Below are positions 10,901 to 22,460 of a stretch of 64,000 bases of DNA, one piece after another. Position 1 is the first letter of the stretch. The number at the start of each line of letters is the position of its first letter. This stretch comes from Coptis chinensis (lineage: Eukaryota; Streptophyta; Magnoliopsida; Ranunculales; Ranunculaceae). Location: the NCBI GenBank assembly GCA_015680905.1, contig CM027385.1, positions 26,666,501 through 26,730,500 on the forward strand, written 5' to 3'. Position numbers and translations under genes: made by a program. Below the pieces are notes generated by a model. That model had not been told where the DNA came from and searched no databases. It saw only the letters and a list, made by a program, of their open reading frames with translations.

Positions 10901-12897
10901 TTAAGAAGAGCAACAGCTAGTCTTCTGTCCAACAAATTTCCTCGAATCTGAACAGTAGGAGGCCTAGCATTGTTCAACCCTGGTTGACTTGCCATTCTGG
11001 AAAGCAATCAAAATCATAAATATACATAGACACATATTGTTACAAACAAATTTAAGTGGATATAATAAAGATATTTATCATTGAGGAAACACATGGTCGA
11101 CTTAAACACTTACTACCACACTTACTAGAACTGCAATGTGATTTATTTACATTGAATTAGTACTCCAAACATGTAAATGCATCAACAAATTGAATTGTAA
11201 ACAATAACAGCAGTTGACCATTTGCCATGATTATTGTCTACCACATCCCAGATTCCTAGGTCTCATCGGAAATATCATATATCTACTTTGCTTGAAATGA
11301 CCGGGATGGAGATCTCAAAAGTCAATCAATTTTTTTTTCTAAGAAAAATAATTTTAAATTAATGAAAAATCCACAAAAGCATCGTATCTAGTAGTGAAAC
11401 CCAAAACTCTGAGAATGAGTAATGTAGATTAGCCCTTCAGTTAAACATTCACCCTCAAATATAAAAATGCAAAGGAAAATAAGTACCTGGTTCTTGATCT
11501 CAGTAGCCATGGCCATAAAAGCTTGTTCTACATTTGTAGAACTTTTGGCACTGGTTTCCATGAATGGAATTCCAATTTCATCAGCAAAAGCCTAAACACG
11601 TATAAGAATAGATGTCAGACAAAGTTGACCTTTTTTCTCCATATACTAATATTATACAAATGCAAATTGAGATAACATAAAGAGGGATTGGGAGAAAACG
11701 TTCTCCAACAAAAAGAAATATAGTAATCATTAAAAACAAAATGTGAGGGATAACAAGTTCTACCTTGCCTGTCTCATAAGACACCACTTTTTTTATCAGT
11801 TAGGTCACACTTGTTACCAACGAGAAGCTTGTTTACATTCTCACTACCATAGCAATTGATTTCGTTTAACCATTGCTTAACATTGTTAAAGCTCTCCTGG
11901 TCTGTAACGTCATAAACTACCTGAAAACAAATACAAACACAATGAGCCAGTAGTAGCGTAAGAATATCCAAAGTAAGGTTAAAACTGCGGGATTCACTTA
12001 CTATAATGGCATGTGAACCACGATAATAGTTGTTGGTGATTGTTCTGAAGCATTCTTGCCCAGCAGTATCCCACTGCATGATAAAGAAAGGCACAAAATA
12101 CAGTAGTTTCATCGATGCAGACCTTGAATGTGAATAGTCTTATATCCATCGATGCAATTATCACAAGATTATACATTTTAAAGTTAACAAAAAGAACTTA
12201 GAGCATCTCTAGGTGGCTTTATATTTGGTCGCATCCTTTAAATTTGAAGGAATGCGTTGGAATTTGCCAAAATTCCATCTCTAGGTGGTAGCAAATCCGG
12301 TCGCATCACCTGTTTGTTCACAAATTTGGCAATTTGGATGCGGATGCAGAGCGACATTGGTAATGTTGCGCGCCATTGCAAATGTCGCCCCAATTTTTTT
12401 TTTGACTTTGACCAAAGACTCGCCAAGAAATCGTCGCGACGCCACTACTAATGTCGCGCGAGTTATTTTTTTTACCTTTTTAATTTGGTGCGATAGTGGG
12501 AATGTCGCGTGAGTTTTTTTTCCAACTTGGGGGCGACATTGGTAATGTCGCGCGACAGTATCAATGTCGCGCAAGGTAGCCCTATTCCAAATTTGCGAAT
12601 GAAATTTGCGACCACCTAGAGTTGGTCGAAATTTGCAACCAGTTTCTTCATACTTTTTCTTCAAATATGAAGAGTATGCTACCACCACCTAGAGATGCTC
12701 TTACAATCTGAAGTTTAATGGTCTTGCCATCCTGCTCAACATTGCGAATTTTCTACATAAGGACAAGTAAAGCAATACTATTAATGCACATTCACAGAAG
12801 AAAAAATGAAAAAAAAATAATAATATCTGCATAAGTAACAACTGGTTACAAAATCAACTCCAATGGTACTGATGTAGCTCTCCAGATATGAGTCATC
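10901..12897 (-). pseudogene. Rab1/RABD-type small GTPase, truncated and frameshifted
   Basis: Rab1 (RABD) proteins drive ER-to-Golgi vesicle traffic. Exons read on the minus strand: 12851-12897 (DDSYLESYISTIGVDF, switch I region), 12705-12752 (VEQDGKTIKLQI), 12002-12073 ([19 protein letters not shown], switch II), 11764-11920 ([18 protein letters not shown] and the nucleotide-binding NKCD), 11487-11592 ([12 protein letters not shown]), and 10901-10993 (MASQPGLNNARPPTVQIRG). Introns keep GT and AG borders. The first exon with the P-loop is missing. An extra A in a 7-A run shifts the frame after NKCDLTDKK, and a second shift precedes the final QKTSCCSS-stop, the prenylated double-cysteine tail. 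It lies inside the CACTA element. Confidence 0.88.
12201..12700. mobile_element. Harbinger/Tourist-type MITE in a Rab1 intron
   Basis: This is a 500-bp element with inverted termini GAGCATCTCTAGGTGG and the 3-bp duplication TTA at 12198-12200 and 12701-12703. TTA duplications and GAGCATCT-like ends fit PIF/Harbinger MITEs. It sits just inside the intron next to the 5' splice site of the 12705-12752 exon (GTAA then the element, minus strand). The middle is GC-rich with repeated aatgtcgcgc words. No transposase is encoded. Confidence 0.88.
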
Positions 12898-13130
12898 CTG
12901 TACACCATGGAAACGAAAATGGTCACAAAACTGAGAGCAACTCCACATAGATATCTACTGGGAAGTTTCACTTCAATGGGAAGTAGCAACTCACATGACT
13001 TAAAGAGGAAAAAAATAGTACATAAATAACTCAATATTTTCTACCCGTCCTCCCTAAGATACATCCACGCTCAACTCAAGATATATTTCCATCTATAAAC
13101 GAAGTGCTAAACAGTATATCCCAGTTCTCC

Positions 13131-13328
13131 TCATGCACTTTTGACCAAATGAACAACAACCTTTAATAGACAGATCACCTCCTCCATAGCCCCTTTACTA
13201 TGTTTCATATATTTTTCCAACCAAATGCTGCAAAAGATTACGAAAGGTGTCACATACTCCACATGTGGTTCCCTTTCAAGAAGTGCCATCTCAAGGGTCA
13301 TGAAGCTAGTATTGGAAACGTTGTACAC
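13131..13328 (-). pseudogene. Exon-like open stretch of unknown origin in CACTA cargo
   Basis: A 65-codon open frame (starting MYNVSNTSFMTLEMALLERE) is preceded on the minus strand by a pyrimidine-poor tag and an AG, and ends with TGA. Composition looks coding (few stops, mixed residues, no repeats), and it lies between the Rab1 pieces and the 269-bp duplication on the same strand as the other captured exons. I do not recognise it. It may be a third captured gene fragment or chance. Confidence 0.3.
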
Positions 13329-13351
13329 CTAGTAGGAGATGATTTATCAGT

Positions 13352-13620
13352 CAGAAAATTGTTAAACTTCCTTCCCTAGTACAAAACCGATTTCATGTTG
13401 TACTTGGAAAAGCTACCAAACTTTTTCCATTAGCACAAAAGGAAGTGGCGGACAGCTGTTGAGACTCATGAAAAATAAGGGAAGGTTCACATGAGTAAAA
13501 CTTAATCCCGAAGTTCTCAGACCTTACTTGGCCGATATAGGTGGGTATTACCCATGTTCAGAAGTTGTACTAGACGCATTGAACGTTGCCCATGAAAAAT
13601 GAATAAGACACGCAAAAATG
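13352..13620. repeat. 269-bp direct repeat, left copy, flanking the plastid insertion
   Basis: The copy starts cagaaaattgttaaacttcc and ends acacgcaaaaatg. The second copy is 40578-40846, same strand, with a handful of substitutions and one locally scrambled patch of about 30 bp. The pair brackets all plastid-derived DNA. In the right copy the sequence runs on into the intron next to an ABC1-kinase exon, so it is CACTA cargo and not plastid DNA. Confidence 0.8.
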
Positions 13621-13628
13621 AATAGTTC

Positions 13629-14262
13629 TGGAATGATGAATCTATTTCTTCGCCTCTTTGCCAATAAATAAGAATTATTGTCGAGAATGGCAGGATATAT
13701 GAAATTACAATGATCATTACATATGCTTCGATCAGGTCCTGAATAATCAAGACCCCCTTTTTTTACCGTAAGGATCCGACCGAAATAATTTGTGTCTCAT
13801 TTGATCATTAGTCCTTTAAAAGATTATAAATATATTTTCGCTCGCCAGTAAAGGGAATAAATATTTATTTGATCTTGATCCTTGTGGAGCGAAAAAGGGA
13901 CTATATCGGCTCTGTCATTTAACTCCCCGATAATATCCACAAATGACTTGTTTTTTGGTAAGAGATGAACATTACCATATATATATTAGGGTGCATGGTA
14001 CACGGCGGTACTCAGTGCATTTCTCCTCGAAGTCGGAATAAATATGTTTTCGAACCTTCTCCTTAAAATTCAAGGTGGATGCTTCAAGCGAATCTCAAAG
14101 AATCACTTGTTCCGATTCTACATATTGATCATTTTAACTAAAATAAAACTTTTTGCTGGAATATTCACATTATGTATAATATCTTGATCCTCAATAGTTA
14201 CATATAGATCTATATAACATAGAAAAGCCGGATATCCATGATGCGTACGTGTCGGATAAAGC
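13629..14262 (-). pseudogene. rpoC2: Plastid rpoC2 internal fragment, duplicate copy
   Basis: rpoC2 encodes the beta'' subunit of plastid RNA polymerase. This piece duplicates 39931-40560: both begin at tggaatgatgaatctatttc and both end near tgtcggataaa. On the minus strand it reads phrases such as DIRLFYVI and, in other frames, the HLWILSG region. Single-base indels against the other copy break it. At about 14262 it joins atpI at a short TTGG-like overlap. Confidence 0.8.
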
Positions 14263-14610
14263 AAGGTAAAAGAGCCCCTAACCAGTTGGAAACAAAAATG
14301 AATAAGAACGTAGTTCCAATAAAAGGAACCCAAGGACCATATTCTTCTCCAATTTGAGTTTTGCTCAAGTCTCGAATGAATTCAAGGACATATTCAAAAA
14401 AAATCTGACCGTCGGTCGGAATGGTTTGTGGATTTCGAACCGCTATGGTAGCGAGAACCTAATAAGATAGCAATTACTGAACCAAGAAGTAATAAGTACT
14501 TGGGCATGGACTTGAAACCCCTATTTGCCAATTGAAATGTTAGCCTACTTCCACACGGATATATCATATAACCTTTTTATTGTGTTGATGGAACATGGTA
14601 GAACATTCAT
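14263..14610 (-). pseudogene. atpI: Plastid atpI, 5' part
   Basis: atpI encodes subunit a (IV) of the plastid ATP synthase membrane sector. The ATG is at 14608-14610 (MNVLPCSINTIKRLYDIS). One missing base after that shifts the frame. The text then continues with [16 protein letters not shown] and, further on, [24 protein letters not shown] and [14 protein letters not shown], where it stops at the rpoC2 junction. About 110 of the usual 247 residues are covered. It is dead by truncation and frameshift. Confidence 0.88.
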
Positions 14611-14828
14611 ATTGCCCTCGACGTAAATAGAACTTAAAAGGAATTTTTTTATTAAACCATCTCTTTATCGCCTACTTTAATTGAATTGTATTGAATACCA
14701 AGTAATTACATAATATAAATATACCCAGTAATTTTTATCTCTTTTTTTATATTCAGGATATAGTAACCGATTCCATAAATATATATGGAATTCAGGAAGT
14801 AAAAGTAATTTACTTATCTTATTATTAA
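14611..14828 (-). other. Plastid rps2-atpI spacer
   Basis: The AT-rich spacer of the plastid operon runs between the rps2 stop and the atpI start, with no gene. Confidence 0.7.
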
Positions 14829-15490
14829 TCAACGATTTCTTATATAGCTAGAACGACCCTCACAAATTGCGGATACTAATTTGTTAGGAATTAATCGAAT
14901 TGAAGCTATAGCGTCATCATTGGCTGGAATCGAAATATCGCAAGATCCGGGTCACAATTTGTATCAATTAAACAAATTGTTGGAATTCTAAAGTGACACA
15001 TTCTCTCAAGAGCCATATATTCTTCTTGCTAATCAACGATGATTACAATATCAGCACCCCATCATATATTTGATGCCACCCAGATATGTTTGCAAGTGAT
15101 ATAATTGTCTCTTCAACATTGCCGTATCTCTTTTCGGAAGACGGCTGAGTCTTCCCATCTTTTGTTCCGCTCTCAAGTCCCTGAACTTATGAAGTCTTGT
15201 TTCTGTAGTAGACCAATTAGTTGACATACCCCGGAGCCATTTTTTATTAACATAATGACATCGAGCCCTTATTGTAGCCGATGCTATTGAATCAGCTACT
15301 TTATTTTTTGTACCGACTATTAAGAATTGTTTTCCCCTACTTGCTGCATCAAAAACTAAATCACAAGCTTCTGATAAAAAATGAGCAGTTATAGTAAGAT
15401 TTGTAATATGAATACCCTTACTCTTTGCAGAGATGTAGGGTGCCATTCTAGGATTCCACTTCCTAGTACCATGACCGAAATGAACTCCCG
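14829..15490 (-). pseudogene. rps2: Plastid rps2, main part
   Basis: rps2 encodes plastid ribosomal protein uS2, about 236 residues in plants. The piece starts in [20 protein letters not shown] and runs through [20 protein letters not shown] and [12 protein letters not shown] to [12 protein letters not shown] one-base loss near 15050 shifts the frame before the C-terminal stretch, which ends [10 protein letters not shown] with a stop at 14829-14831. The first 15 codons lie beyond the solo LTR at 19275-19320. The TCCCG at 15486-15490 is the target duplication. Confidence 0.9.
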
Positions 15491-16004
15491 TGTCACACCC
15501 CGAATTTCGACAGAATTCGGAAAAATATTATTTGTTCCCGACTCTTCGATCTCCGAGGTGTGACGCACTCTCAACTCCCAAAAACCCATAAACATTTTAA
15601 ATATGCGGATAATAAAAACCAATAAAAATTTTAACTTAAACAAAAGTCTTCTTCATGACAAAGATTCACAAATAAGATTAGGTTACAACTCTCCTTTCAA
15701 TAACTCTTTAATAAAATTTACAAATGAAATACAAAAAACATTGTCTAGACTGAAATTCTATATCACCTCAAGGGAAAACAAAACAAATCTCGAGATGCAA
15801 CGCTTAACGCAAACCACAAGCAAAGAACCACTCTTCTTCAACACTAAACCTGTCAAAACTTATCAACTATGTTCATTGAATGAACACACCCGATAAGCAA
15901 ACATGCAAATTGGGTCAGCATTATAAAAATGCTGGTGTGAGTAGCTCTAAAAACAACATATACTTATACAAATATATACATAATCCATACGGCAGTTAGT
16001 TACT

Positions 16005-16165
16005 CCACCGAGGCGCCGTAACTTTCAACAACTAATACAACATCCTTAAGTACAATAATCTAGGCAGGTAGTTCCTCCACTGAGGCGCCTTAACTTCCAA
16101 CAACTAATACAACATACAATACGCATAATAATAAGGCATTTAGTTCCTCCACGAGGCGCCTTAGG
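16005..16165. repeat. Three copies of a short GC-rich word in the solo LTR
   Basis: A phrase like agttcctccaccgaggcgcc recurs at about 16003, 16076 and 16140, spaced 60-75 bp, each followed by a related taac(t)tccaacaacta tail in the first two. It is an imperfect tandem array. Confidence 0.6.
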
Positions 16166-16519
16166 TTCTAACTAAACTACTAACCAGCAAAACATATACA
16201 ATCATCTATCTAGAGATATATCATTTACCAACATATTACCATAATTATATTAGTTTAGACTTTCTTTGTGTGTCCCTAAAATTCACGTCGTATTTATGTC
16301 TTACCTAGTTTCCCTGGCTACCACAATCGCTACCCAACTTAACATGTACATCCACATGTCTCCCCTTATATATAATGTACCACTCCGCATGCGAAACCAC
16401 CCCGAAAGCGGGGATGCCGACACCGGATAAATCCTCACACGGAAGCCATTATATAAGTAATGCCCCTATTCGCATAAAATATCGCTGGCGTCGCTCCAAT
16501 ATTTGCGAACGGAATAATC

Positions 16520-16868
16520 AAGCCACTATTCGGCTACGATTGCCCAACACATGGGTCAATCAACATCTCATATATATACAACATCTTACATATCAACATC
16601 TTATATATCAAGCCACTATTTCGCTAACGATTGCCCAACACATGGGTCAATCAACATCTCATATATATACAACATCTTATATATCAACATCTTATATATC
16701 AAGCCACTATTCGGCTACGATTGCCCAACACATGGGTCAATCAACATCTCATATATATACAACATCTTATATATCAACATCTTATATATCAAGCCACTAT
16801 TCGGCTACGATTGCCCAACACATGGGTCAATCAACATCTCATATATATACAACATCTTATATATCAAA
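16520..16868. repeat. 90/91-bp tandem repeat, about four copies
   Basis: Copies begin aagccactatt at 16520, 16610, 16701 and 16791. Copies 1, 3 and 4 share cggctacg, while copy 2 has tcgctaacg, one base longer. Each holds two or three catcttatatatcaa words. The open frames across this block arise because the period is 90 bp and divisible by three; I do not call a protein. Confidence 0.9.
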
Positions 16869-17589
16869 TACGCCCACACAGGGCAGATCACATGAGTTGT
16901 GGTAGTCAGGTTCTAGGATTTTCGTTACGTAATTTATTCAGGTGTCATACATTTATGACTCATAAACGTTTCACTATATCACGTGCATGTCAAATACATT
17001 ATTGCACTAAGCCACAATATTTAGAAATGTCTCGAATATATCTCATAACTAATTTCATTCTTTCACGTGCCAATATATTATTGCACTACACCACACTCCC
17101 ATGGGCAAATATTCGTCAATACTATACTACCTCATAGTAGCATCTCACCTATATAATAATGGAGCGGTGACACATTTATTTCTCCAAAACTATTGCATTT
17201 AATATATACATCCCAATATATCATATGATATTACAATTGCTTCAAACGTATCGCATATATTTTTATAGCGTTTTAGGAATATTATATCTCTTAAAGTTTA
17301 TATCTCATCACGTGTCAAAAATACACAACATCAATGCCAAATCTTTATTAGATAATGACAACCAAATATATACAAGCTTTCACAGCATTTTATTACTACA
17401 TTTGTCCATATAATATACAACATAAAACGTAACACAATTAGACAGTCCACAGTGCACAATCAAAGCCCAATATATATATGTTTTACACACTACTCACGTC
17501 AAATCTTAATTAGATAATGACAAACAATGTTATATAATGTTCGACAATATATTATTACTATATTTATCCATATAATCAAATATGTGAAA

Positions 17590-17790
17590 AACTGGAAAAG
17601 TCAACATTCCACAGTCAAAGTCAACGGTCAAAGGTCAATGCGTCATGGTCAAGGTCAAAGTCAACATGTCATGGTCAAGGTCAAAGTCAACATGCCATGG
17701 TCAAAGTCAAACTATCGTTTCCATGTTCAACAGGTTCAGGGTCATAGCCCTGGTTCATGGCTAAGGTCAATGTGCATGGTTCATAGGCTC
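17590..17790. repeat. GTCAA-rich short repeats in the solo LTR
   Basis: Words such as ggtcaaggtcaaagtcaaca recur around 17595-17715, with looser tggtcaagg forms to 17790. It is simple local amplification, with no coding role seen. Confidence 0.6.
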
Positions 17791-19274
17791 ATGACCAAGG
17801 TAATGGTTCGGACCCAACTGGCCAAACCCAAACCTTAGAACCCGAAAGTCTAAAAGTTGAAAAACCCCAAATAGATCTATTTTAAGTCCTATGGACTGGC
17901 CCAAGCAATATTAGAAACCGCCCAAAACACAACCGAAGTTCGCCCAAAATTTGACTTGAAACCGCCCAATCAAAACCAAAAATCGGTCCACAACTTAATT
18001 TGAACCGGCTAACACTTTAATTGGGTCGCCCAAAGAAACAAAGAGAACCCGACCCAACATAACTAATGTAGTCCGCCCATAACAACTTAAACTAAAATCG
18101 GGCCCAACCACAACAAAATTAGAACCGGCCCAACCAACTTAACCTTGCTAAGGCCCAAGGCCCAAGCCCCAACAGATTCATCTTCTTCACCCATTCTCTT
18201 CCACCACCAAAGACCAAAATCCCGCCACCACAAGTTCCAATCGCCTACTCATTCCAACCAAGCGGTTGGACTCCTAAAGAAAAACCCAACATCTTTAATA
18301 CACAAAACTCGATCTCATCTCCCCACCACCAAAAAAGCACCGGTAGCAATCGCCAAATCGCGCCGCCATTGATGGCGTCAACCACCTCCGACAGCCCTCA
18401 CACAAATCCAACCTCCACAACCAACACTAGACCAACCCACCATACCAAATCACAGTTCAAACTACACGAAATAAATTCAAAACAATCAAATTCCTCAGTA
18501 TCACAGTAATGCCAGAAATGGCATTTTTGACAGAGGAGGAGGTTGGGGGCTCGCGCCTCCCTTCACCACCACCTAAGGGTGTTCACGGTTCTACCAAATC
18601 TACAGAGTTTTACACAAGTACAGGAAGAGCCATTGTTGAACAGGAAAACATGAGCGGCATGAAAAGTAAATGAAACATGGTTCTTCAGGAAATGAAACAT
18701 GGGTCGTGGTAATGCGTGGTCTAGATACGAGAAAACAAATAAAGAATAACCACTCATGCACAACAGTTAACATAAACGGTACTGGCCGCCATTAACACAT
18801 TGTTCAGAGCTTCCAACAGTTAAAATAAAGATAAACACCCCTACAGTATTATAGTTCGACAGTTTAACCAAATTTTAACGATGATAGGATGAATTAAACC
18901 AAAAACAGGAGCAGAAACTTTTAACAGAATACACCGGTACACGGAAAACTATAAATCCGGTGAAATAGCAAAATAGCTACTCACCTGAATTAAAACCCGA
19001 CGAATCCTCCGTAGTCCGAACCGTCGCGCTCCACCTCTCTAGCAAACCAGCTTCTTTCTCTGCCTCCATTTTCATTATTGTATTATTCTCCTAACCCTAT
19101 TTTCCAGAACAATGTGTTTATATACTTGGGTCCGAAACCCAAGCCCAACACCGACTCGGGCCCAAAACCAGGCCCACGTATCCCGAGTCCAATCCGACGA
19201 ATTTTTAAAATAAATAATTTAATTAATTAATAAATAGAAAAATACGTATTAAAAAATACGGGCGTTACATCCCG

Positions 19275-19320
19275 CTTCCATCATCTCTTCCAAATTGATG
19301 TTCCAATACCTTCTTGTCAT
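19275..19320 (-). pseudogene. rps2: Plastid rps2, first 15 codons
   Basis: The minus strand reads MTRRYWNINLEEMME from the ATG at 19318-19320. It continues exactly into the rps2 text of 14829-15490 once the solo LTR and one TCCCG are removed, showing that the LTR split an existing plastid copy. Confidence 0.9.
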
Positions 19321-19534
19321 TTCTCCCCACACTTCATTTTTTTTTTTTAGATGGGTACCCGAAATAAAAAATTGTTAAAACGGAACTTTCTACCGAAATT
19401 GAACGGTGGTACATGGTCCAAGCCATTAATTCGTTTCTATTCATTATTTTTTTTTAACAACAGAGCGGTCCATATAGTTAATAGTTAAAGGTAAATTAAA
19501 AGGAAGAATCTATTTGTTCTTAGGAACTGTGAAA

Positions 19535-20365
<831 letters not shown>

Positions 20366-21820
20366 TAATATATGCTTGTTTAACACTACTTAGAGGTTTG
20401 AACTCTCTAAATTGATGCAAAAGCACTCAAGGTTCCTTACTCACAATCTTCGTTTCATAGAGTTTGAATAAGGATTCGAACTAACCTAAAGTTTAGAACA
20501 ACTACAAATTGGATGTTACAATTAAGGGAACTAAGGAGTAAGGTTATAATATTAAAGCTAGGATTTCCTTCCTACACAAACATTAAGAAATACATTAAAG
20601 TTTGAAAACATGCACTTAATACCAAAATAGAGATTTGAAAGAAAAAGTGGAGAGTTAATCCTCCTCATGTGAAACTATCATTAGATGTTGATTTGAAAAA
20701 GGTTATTTGATCCTTCCTAGACTCATAGACAAGCCCCTAATGGAAGAAAAGATTTGATCCCTAGCATGTATGGCTCACTTAAGAGCTCACACATGCTAGC
20801 AAGTGGAACTAAGCAATGGCTTATCTCTAAGCTCATTGCTTTGATTCCTAACTAGACACTACACCAACTATCATTTTGGGATAGGGTGTAGAGCTAGTTG
20901 TTCTTCCTAACAACCTACCAAACCAACAAAAATTGATTTACCCTCACATGAGTTGGATTAACTCCCCAAAAGGGAAGTTAGCTCATGATCCTTGGGACAA
21001 GGATTTATAAACTAAAAAAAAACACAAAAGAGAGAGAGAGATAGAGAGAGGGGAAAGCTAAACAATCAAACTCACTTCTATTTATTTTCTAGAAGAAAAC
21101 AACTGTTTCCTCCATTAAAACTATTACAAGTTTTCTAATAAAAACTAAAAACTAACTTATGATTTTTTTCACTAAGGAACTAAAATAATGCCATGTAAGA
21201 AAAATAAGTCAAGGGAGTAAATGGAGTGTCCCCCACCCTTGTCTAATTTCTTCTCCATTTGAGAGAAATCTCATTTCCTCCCACGTGAATCATCAAACCA
21301 CATTAATTCATTTTTATCCACCACATTAAAACAAAGTGACACCTTGCCTTTTTTTCACTATTAACACCTAATCTAATTTATTACATGCAAAGTGTCAACT
21401 TTGCACCAATAATTTGTTATTTTTGTCTTGACATGCTCCATGATTGATGACTCATCCAATCTTGTGGCCCCAAGATAGTGGGTCCATATGCGATCGATGG
21501 CGGTCCGGTATTTTTTGGGCGGTTTACAACTTCCCCTATCGTAGAATTCATCATACGATTGTCCGAAAGCAGCTCTCTGTCGCATTCGAGTCCTGGTTCG
21601 AGAGGTAGGAGCTTTGGAAGTTTGATGCTTCGTGCGGATTTGGAAGAATTCATATATCTGCCGTTCCTCGTTTTATCATAAGTTTAACCAATATTTCCAT
21701 GTTTTCTGCAAATACCCGCAAAAGATGAAAACATATTTATTTCATGATTAGTAAACACATAATTGACAAAAATTTATATGTCTCAATAGGGTTTCATAAT
21801 ACACTTTTGGGTGCTTATCA
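20366..21820 (-). repeat. AthB 3' LTR
   Basis: This 1455-bp LTR, read on the minus strand, starts TGATAAGCACCCAAAAGTG and ends CATATATTA, directly followed by the target duplication. It is nearly identical to 36888-38337 except for an indel-dense patch at about 21480-21720. The end is TA and not the usual CA. Confidence 0.88.
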
Positions 21821-22460
21821 CACTACCCCAAAACAGATTACTTTGCTTGTCCTCGAGCAAAGAAGAGACACTAAAATAGATAAGTGGCCAAAAATGTGTA
21901 GTCCTAAACTAATTCTCGTTTAGCAAAAGTGCGGTTGCATTGACCATATGCAACAAGGCCTTAAACCACTAGGAATTCCCTAGTGGACGAGTTATAACCT
22001 CGTGAGAGTTTTCCGAAAAAGATACTCACAAACTTCATTTATACTACAACGACTTCGATGTAAACTTCGTTTCCTAAATTAATCTCAGATATCCATACAT
22101 CTCCTTAGCAGGGAACGAGGATTGATTTCTTTGAAACTCAAGTTAATATGTATTCAATAATTAAAACATCTACATATGATTATTTATGCAGTGAACTTTT
22201 CATTGAAATATACTAGTAGGGTTGTTTCTGGATCCCTTGGAGAGCGTACCTAAATGGGTTCTCGCAGGTATGTGTTGAAACACAAATTCACTCAAAATTT
22301 TTCCACTCAGGTTTTGTTAACTCCAATGTGCAGTGGGCATACGTTTCCTCACATCTCAATGATAGTCAGAGGACCCGATGTCGATCAATCACGTCTACTA
22401 CTTATTATCACACCACCCTACTCCTAATTGAGCTAGAGGTCTTTATTAGGTATTGTGGGG
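21821..22460 (-). promoter_or_regulatory. AthB conserved 3' non-coding block with two hairpins
   Basis: The polypurine-type GTTTTGGGGTAGTG abuts the LTR. Hairpin 2 at 21842-21861 (TTTGCTTG/CGAGCAAA) and hairpin 1 at 21966-21986 (CCACTAGG/CCTAGTGG) match those of AthA and AthC in sequence, order and spacing. A further conserved word, ctaattgagctagaggtctt, lies near 22423. Confidence 0.65.

Larger units (their letters stand above)
15491..19269 (+). mobile_element. Solo LTR, 3.8 kb, inserted in plastid rps2
   Basis: The ends are TGTCACACCCCG and GGGCGTTACA, so it starts TG and ends CA, with the 5-bp duplication TCCCG at 15486-15490 and 19270-19274. Inside there is no gag or pol frame. It has a run of 90-bp tandem repeats, a GGTCAAAGTCAACATG-rich stretch, and a splice-like and UTR-like right half. 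Long LTRs with TGTMACACCCC starts and GTTACA ends are usual for Tekay/Del-type chromoviruses; that lineage is an inference from the ends and size. A solo LTR arises by recombination between the two LTRs of a full element. Strand is arbitrary. Confidence 0.85.

Noticed and set aside
13629..15490. Functional plastid genes (the window as plastid genome)
   Set aside because: The genes are frameshifted, truncated and flanked by nuclear transposons, so this is transferred DNA.
15381..15896. Plus-strand frames crossing the rps2/solo LTR border
   Set aside because: They are shadows of minus-strand rps2 and of the LTR start.
16375..17137. Overlapping open frames across the tandem repeat in the solo LTR
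   Set aside because: The 90-bp period keeps three frames open at once; the text is periodic and has no start context or homology.
18145..18372. Frame of 75 codons rich in Ser, His and Lys
   Set aside because: It lies in the UTR-like part of the solo LTR and has no motif.
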